From NCBI GenBank assembly GCA_022576105.1, contig JACZRM010000060.1, positions 1 to 8,563 on the forward strand: 8,563 nt of DNA. Reading direction: 5' to 3'. Shown here piece after piece: positions 5,431-8,563 of the stretch. The DNA comes from Chloroflexota bacterium. Its GTDB lineage: Bacteria > Chloroflexota > Dehalococcoidia > UBA3495. A program made the translations under genes and the position numbers. Positions within the stretch are counted from its first letter, which is position 1. Every line of letters begins with the position of its first letter. The notes under the pieces were generated by a model. The model saw only the letters and a program-made list of their open reading frames with translations, had not been told where the DNA came from and ran no database searches.

Positions 5431-6468
5431 AATCGTGGTCTGCTCACGGACCGCCGACGAGACGCCGGACGAGAAGGATGCCGATTGTTCAATGTTGGTC
5501 CAATTGTCTTTAAACCAGTTGACGGTATTGCGCAGTCCTTGCTCAAACTGCATCGTCGGCTGGTAGCCCAACACGTCCCGAGCCTTGTCCACCGACGCCA
5601 GCAGGCGGCCCTTGGTGTCCCACTTCCGGCGGTTGACGAAGTTGATACCGGCATCATTTTCCACCATCTGGTTGATCATGGTGGCCAGTTCCAGGATTTT
5701 GATCTCCCGTTCCGAGGCCAGGTTGATCGGTTCGCTGACGGCCTCTTGGTAGTATCCGGCCCGCAGCAGTCCATCTACCAGGTCGCCAACGTAGGTGAAG
5801 TCGCGGGTTTCCTCTCCGGTGCCGGTGATGGGCAGTGGATGACCCTGCATGGCCCAGTAGACGAAGTTGGGTATCACGTTCCGGTACTGGCCGGGCACTT
5901 CTCCGGGGCCGTAGGAGTTGAAGAAGCGGGTGTTGACGATGGGCAGCTCGTAGTGGTGGTTGAAGAAGTTGCAGTAAAGCTCGCCCAGCATCTTGGTGAT
6001 CTGGTAAGGAGTGGTCAGGTGCATGGACATAAAGTCTTCCCGCAGGGGCATGGGAGCGGAGTTGCCGTAGATGGAACATCCGGACGATGCGTAGACCAGG
6101 CGCTCTATCTTGGCGATGGCGGCGTATTCCAGCAGACGCAATGTGCCCATGCCGTTGACTTCAAGGTCGCGCTCCGGGTAGTCCACCGAGTTTTGGTTGG
6201 CGAAGAAAGCCGCCAGATGGAACACATGAGTGGGCTTCTCATAGAAGACCCGCTTCAGGCAGGTCTCGTCGGTGATGCTGCCCTTGACGAAGAGTACGCT
6301 GGACTCGGAGGGTATATTCCACTCGTAGGAAGCCGACAGGTCATCCAGGACTATAACCAGGCCGGCGCCGGCTTTGGCCAACGCCCTGGTCAGGTTGGAG
6401 CCAATGGCCCCAGCGCCGCCGGTAACCAGTACCGTTTTCCCCTGGTAACTCTCCAGGTAATCAGACAT
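5419..6468 (-). CDS. Extended SDR, NAD-dependent sugar-nucleotide epimerase/dehydratase with Ser-rich tail
   Basis: The 349-residue enzyme is an extended SDR. It has GGAGAIG (17-23) for NAD, Asp42-Asp43 at the end of the second strand, FHLAAFFANQNSVDYPERDLEVN (83-105), catalytic Tyr155-x3-Lys159 in TPYQITK, RFFNSYGPGEVPGQYRNVIPNF (181-202), GTGEETRDFTYVGDLVDGL (216-234) and a usual C-terminal fold to about 324. A polar Ser/Thr-rich tail of about 25 residues follows. The serine loop reads YASSGCSIYG (126-135), one residue longer than the usual YASSSSVYG. The frame is open 18 codons further upstream, but I place the start at ATG 6468: it overlaps the previous stop as TAATG, has GGGAG 9 nt upstream, and removes a non-homologous extension lying inside the previous gene. 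It likely acts on a UDP- or dTDP-linked sugar in the cytoplasm; epimerase versus dehydratase versus decarboxylase is unresolved. Confidence 0.88.
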   Translation of the reverse strand: MSDYLESYQGKTVLVTGGAGAIGSNLTRALAKAGAGLVIVLDDLSASYEWNIPSESSVLFVKGSITDETCLKRVFYEKPTHVFHLAAFFANQNSVDYPERDLEVNGMGTLRLLEYAAIAKIERLVYASSGCSIYGNSAPMPLREDFMSMHLTTPYQITKMLGELYCNFFNHHYELPIVNTRFFNSYGPGEVPGQYRNVIPNFVYWAMQGHPLPITGTGEETRDFTYVGDLVDGLLRAGYYQEAVSEPINLASEREIKILELATMINQMVENDAGINFVNRRKWDTKGRLLASVDKARDVLGYQPTMQFEQGLRNTVNWFKDNWTNIEQSASFSSGVSSAVREQTTIKPS

Positions 6469-7415
6469 TAACGTGAACTCCCGTTCTGAGAGAAGGTCTG
6501 GGCATAGACCTGCTTCATCCACTCAATGTACCGGCCAAGGCCCTCCTCCAATGATACCTGAGGATTGTGCTTCAGGTCTCTTCTGGCCTTGTTCATTTCT
6601 ACGCGTTTGACCCGGGTGGTAAACGGCTCGCTTTCCTCGTAAGTTACCAGGTGATCATCTTTGTCCAGGAAGTTGAGAATCAGGTCTGATACGTGTTTGA
6701 TGTCGGTAAACCATTCTTCCCTGGAGCCGACGTTGTAGACCTCTCCTGGAATGAAATTGTCGACGATGTTGGCCAGGGTGGCGGCAGTATCGCTTACATA
6801 ATCGAAGATGCGCTGGTGACCCAGATACACGGTGTAGGGCAAGTTCATCAAAGCGCGGTACACAAAGATGGGGATAACGCCCCGGTAGGAGCTGTAGTAC
6901 TCGTGGGGGCCGTAGCAGTTCAGCGGTCGCACCCGCACCGATTCGGTGCCGAACATAATCGCCGAATTCAATACCTGCAACTCGCCGGCCCACTTGCTGA
7001 TGGCGTAGTCGTTCATCTGCTGAATGGGGACTCGCTCCATCAGGTCTTCGGAGATCGTCCCGTCGTAGTCGCCGTACACCTCGCAACTGCTGAAGAAAAT
7101 GTGTTGAAACTTGTGCTTTTCTTGCAGCCGCAAGATGTTCTTGGTGCCAATGACATTGGTCTGCCAGACGTTTTCATAGTGGTCTTCACCGTTCCACCGG
7201 CCGTACTCGGCGGCCAGGTGATAGACAAAATCGAAGGAGTGGCGGTCAAAGATACGTTCCATCTGCCAGTAGCTGCCCACGTCGGCCCGAAAGTAGCTTT
7301 CGTCCTCGGCGTGCACAATATCGCAAATTACGACCTGATGGTCTCTGGACCGTAATTCATTAACCAGGTTGGTGCCGATGAATCCCCGGCCTCCGGTAAC
7401 CAGAATGTTCGCCAT
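6468..7415 (-). CDS. Extended SDR, nucleotide-sugar epimerase/dehydratase/decarboxylase-like
   Basis: The 315-residue protein has the extended SDR plan: GGRGFIG (8-14), Asp32 after the second strand, VYHLAAEYG (64-72), catalytic Tyr137-x3-Lys141 in NDYAISKWAGE, RVRPLNCYGPHEYYSSYRGVIPIF (161-184), GHQRIFDYVSDTAATL (199-214) and YNVGSREEW (227-235). The active-site loop is SSCEVYGD (109-116). In 4,6-dehydratases this loop is STDEVYG and in UDP-glucuronate decarboxylases STSEVYGD. The glutamate (Glu112) is therefore kept but the residue before it is Cys, so dehydratase, decarboxylase or a related epimerase activity are all possible. It starts 18 nt after the 2-epimerase stop with a weak GGGA-type SD, and its TAA overlaps the next ATG by one base, so the genes are co-translated. 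Substrate unknown; presumably a UDP- or dTDP-sugar for the same glycan. Confidence 0.87.
   Translation of the reverse strand: MANILVTGGRGFIGTNLVNELRSRDHQVVICDIVHAEDESYFRADVGSYWQMERIFDRHSFDFVYHLAAEYGRWNGEDHYENVWQTNVIGTKNILRLQEKHKFQHIFFSSCEVYGDYDGTISEDLMERVPIQQMNDYAISKWAGELQVLNSAIMFGTESVRVRPLNCYGPHEYYSSYRGVIPIFVYRALMNLPYTVYLGHQRIFDYVSDTAATLANIVDNFIPGEVYNVGSREEWFTDIKHVSDLILNFLDKDDHLVTYEESEPFTTRVKRVEMNKARRDLKHNPQVSLEEGLGRYIEWMKQVYAQTFSQNGSSR
6478..6482 (-). promoter_or_regulatory. Shine-Dalgarno selecting ATG 6468
   Basis: GGGAG lies 9 nt before ATG 6468 and inside the end of the upstream gene. Together with the TAATG junction it argues that the second SDR starts at 6468 rather than further upstream, with translation coupled to the first SDR. 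Confidence 0.7.
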
Positions 7416-7433
7416 TATTTCCCGCTCGCCATT

Positions 7434-8516
7434 TTAGTTTTCCCTCATTGCTATCAGGGCATCCAACATTTTGCCTGCGGCATCGCCGTCGCCCAGGGGA
7501 TTGTCCCAGTCTCTGGGCCGGCCCAGCATCTCCTGTGCGATTGCCGATAGTTGCCGGGGCATTCTGCCGGCCAGAATATTGCCGCCGACTTCGATGGTCT
7601 CCGGCCTTTCAGTTTCATCCCTCAGTGTAATGCAAGGCACCCGCAGAATGCAGCATTCCTCCTGAACGCCGCCGGAGTCGGTGAAGACCAGCCGGGCATT
7701 TTGCTCCAAGATCAAGAATTCGTAGAAGCCTACCGGGTCAATCAGGCGAATACAACTGGCCGGGTTGATCTGGAGGTCGTCAATTCTGGCTTTAGTCCTG
7801 GGATGGACCGGAAATACAACCGGCAGCTGGTAAGAGGCCGACACCTGCTCCAGGCTGGCCAGGAGTTGTCGGAGCACCTCATCGTGGTCGGCGTTCTCCG
7901 CCCGGTGCAAAGTCGCCAGAAAATATTCCTGCGGCCGCACGGCAAACTCGGCCAGAGAAACAGCGCATTGGGCCTTTGGCAGATAGTGCAGTACAGCGTC
8001 GGTGATGGTGTTGCCGGTTACCTCAATTTTCTCGGGTCTTATCCCTTCTTTAATCAGGATGTCTCTGGCCCGGCTGGTGGGTGGGAACAGCACATCGGCC
8101 ACCTGGTCGGCGATGATCCGGTTCCGCTCCTCCTGCATCACTGGATTGTAGCTCCTGAGTCCTGCCTCCACATGGACGAAGGGAATGCGCAGGTTGGTTG
8201 CCACCAACGCCGCCGCCAAGACCGAATTGGTGTCGCCTTCGCCCAGGACGTAATCCGGGGACTCCTTGGCTAAAATCCCCTCCATGCCGACCAGCATCTG
8301 GCCAATCTGCTGTGAAAAGCTGCCCGAGCCAACATTGAGAGTGAAATCGGGCGTTGGCAACTGCAATTGCTCAAAGAACACGCCATCCATGTTGTGGCTG
8401 TAGTGCTGGCCGGTGTGCAGCACGAAGAAGTCTAACCCTCGCTCCTGGCACTGTCGGATCAGCGGGCTCATCTTGATTATCTCGGGCCGGGTGCCGACGA
8501 CTATGCCCAGCCTCAA
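7434..8516 (-). CDS. wecB: UDP-N-acetylglucosamine 2-epimerase (non-hydrolysing)
   Basis: The 360-residue protein is a non-hydrolysing UDP-GlcNAc 2-epimerase of the GT-B-like WecB/MnaA family, which converts UDP-GlcNAc to UDP-ManNAc in the cytoplasm. Motifs: GTRPEIIKMSPLI (8-20), HTGQHYS (34-40), GEGDTNSV (92-99) with Asp95, VHVEAGLRS (114-122) with Glu117, QEERNR (128-133), LATLHRAEN (200-208) with His204, FPVHPRT (235-241) and FTDSGGVQEE (278-287) for UDP binding. Asp95 and Glu117 match the numbering of the E. coli catalytic residues. Length is normal for the family. The start is TTG at 8516, well supported by GAGGG 6 nt upstream and by the usual MRLGIVVGTRPE beginning. The nearby 6-dehydrogenase suggests the product feeds UDP-ManNAcA. 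A WbpI-like role on a UDP-uronate substrate is an alternative that sequence alone does not exclude. Confidence 0.93.
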   Translation of the reverse strand: MRLGIVVGTRPEIIKMSPLIRQCQERGLDFFVLHTGQHYSHNMDGVFFEQLQLPTPDFTLNVGSGSFSQQIGQMLVGMEGILAKESPDYVLGEGDTNSVLAAALVATNLRIPFVHVEAGLRSYNPVMQEERNRIIADQVADVLFPPTSRARDILIKEGIRPEKIEVTGNTITDAVLHYLPKAQCAVSLAEFAVRPQEYFLATLHRAENADHDEVLRQLLASLEQVSASYQLPVVFPVHPRTKARIDDLQINPASCIRLIDPVGFYEFLILEQNARLVFTDSGGVQEECCILRVPCITLRDETERPETIEVGGNILAGRMPRQLSAIAQEMLGRPRDWDNPLGDGDAAGKMLDALIAMREN

Positions 8517-8563
8517 ATTTGGCCCTCTTTCAGCGCACCTTTATTTCTCCCCCGGGCGACTTG
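8513..8563 (-). other. Possible C-terminal end of an upstream gene (ambiguous)
   Basis: One minus-strand frame is open from the window edge for 16 codons (QVARGRNKGALKEGQI) and stops with TGA at 8515-8513, overlapping the wecB TTG as TTGA. This would be a coupled junction. The other two frames end sooner, at a TGA and a TAA, either of which could also be the end of the upstream gene. The fragment is too short to assign. Confidence 0.2.
8523..8527 (-). promoter_or_regulatory. Shine-Dalgarno supporting the TTG start of wecB
   Basis: GAGGG lies 6 nt before TTG 8516 on the minus strand. Upstream, the frame meets a TAA before any other start codon, so the TTG is the only reasonable start. Confidence 0.7.

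Noticed and set aside
4485..6471. Long plus-strand frames of 286 and 328 codons opposite the SDR genes
   Set aside because: Both are antisense shadows: their translations are low-complexity (Val, Gly, His, Gln) while the minus strand encodes intact SDR motifs.
6469..6522. 18-codon upstream extension of the second SDR
   Set aside because: It lies entirely within the preceding gene, lacks a good ribosome site, and the TAATG junction with GGGAG supports the shorter start.
6693..8273. Plus-strand frames of 220 and 240 codons opposite the first SDR and wecB
   Set aside because: Antisense to well-supported genes and without domains.

Overview
The window is part of a surface-polysaccharide (O-antigen, capsule or exopolysaccharide type) biosynthesis cluster. 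Every convincing gene is on the minus strand, so the cluster reads from high to low coordinates. Base composition is moderately GC-rich, and no tRNA, rRNA, transposase or integrase is visible. The organism cannot be fixed from the sequence. The N-terminal style of the Wzy/WaaL-type membrane protein recalls uncultured Chloroflexota (Dehalococcoidia-like) genomes, but this is a memory-based impression held with low confidence.

Layout in transcription order. (1) A compact run of four nucleotide-sugar genes: a WecB-type UDP-GlcNAc 2-epimerase (8516-7434), then three different extended short-chain dehydrogenase/reductase (SDR) sugar-nucleotide epimerases/dehydratases (7415-6468, 6468-5419, 5342-4422). 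Spacings are 18 bp, a 1-bp TAATG overlap, and 76 bp. (2) A 247-bp spacer holding a lone CRISPR-repeat-like palindrome, a REP-like double hairpin and an extended -10 promoter. (3) A UDP-HexNAc 6-dehydrogenase (4174-2828) and a phosphoglycosyl transferase (2803-2042), followed by a clear rho-independent terminator. (4) A 215-bp spacer with a second extended -10 promoter identical over 9 bases to the first, and a possible 33-codon leader ORF. (5) A long O-antigen ligase/polymerase-family membrane protein whose frame is open for 608 codons and leaves the window at base 1.

How the genes could work together: the 2-epimerase and the 6-dehydrogenase together can make UDP-ManNAcA (or the GlcNAcA/ManNAcA branch) from UDP-GlcNAc. 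The three SDRs would make further 4-epimerised or 4-keto/decarboxylated sugars. The phosphoglycosyl transferase would load the first sugar phosphate onto undecaprenyl phosphate. The Wzy/WaaL-type protein would polymerise or ligate the finished chains. No flippase and no ordinary glycosyltransferase lies inside the window, so those should be in flanking DNA.

The genes themselves are ordinary for such a cluster. The less ordinary content is in the two spacers (paired promoters, palindromes, possible leader peptide) and in unusual active-site loops of two of the SDRs. There is no gene-free stretch over 300 bases.
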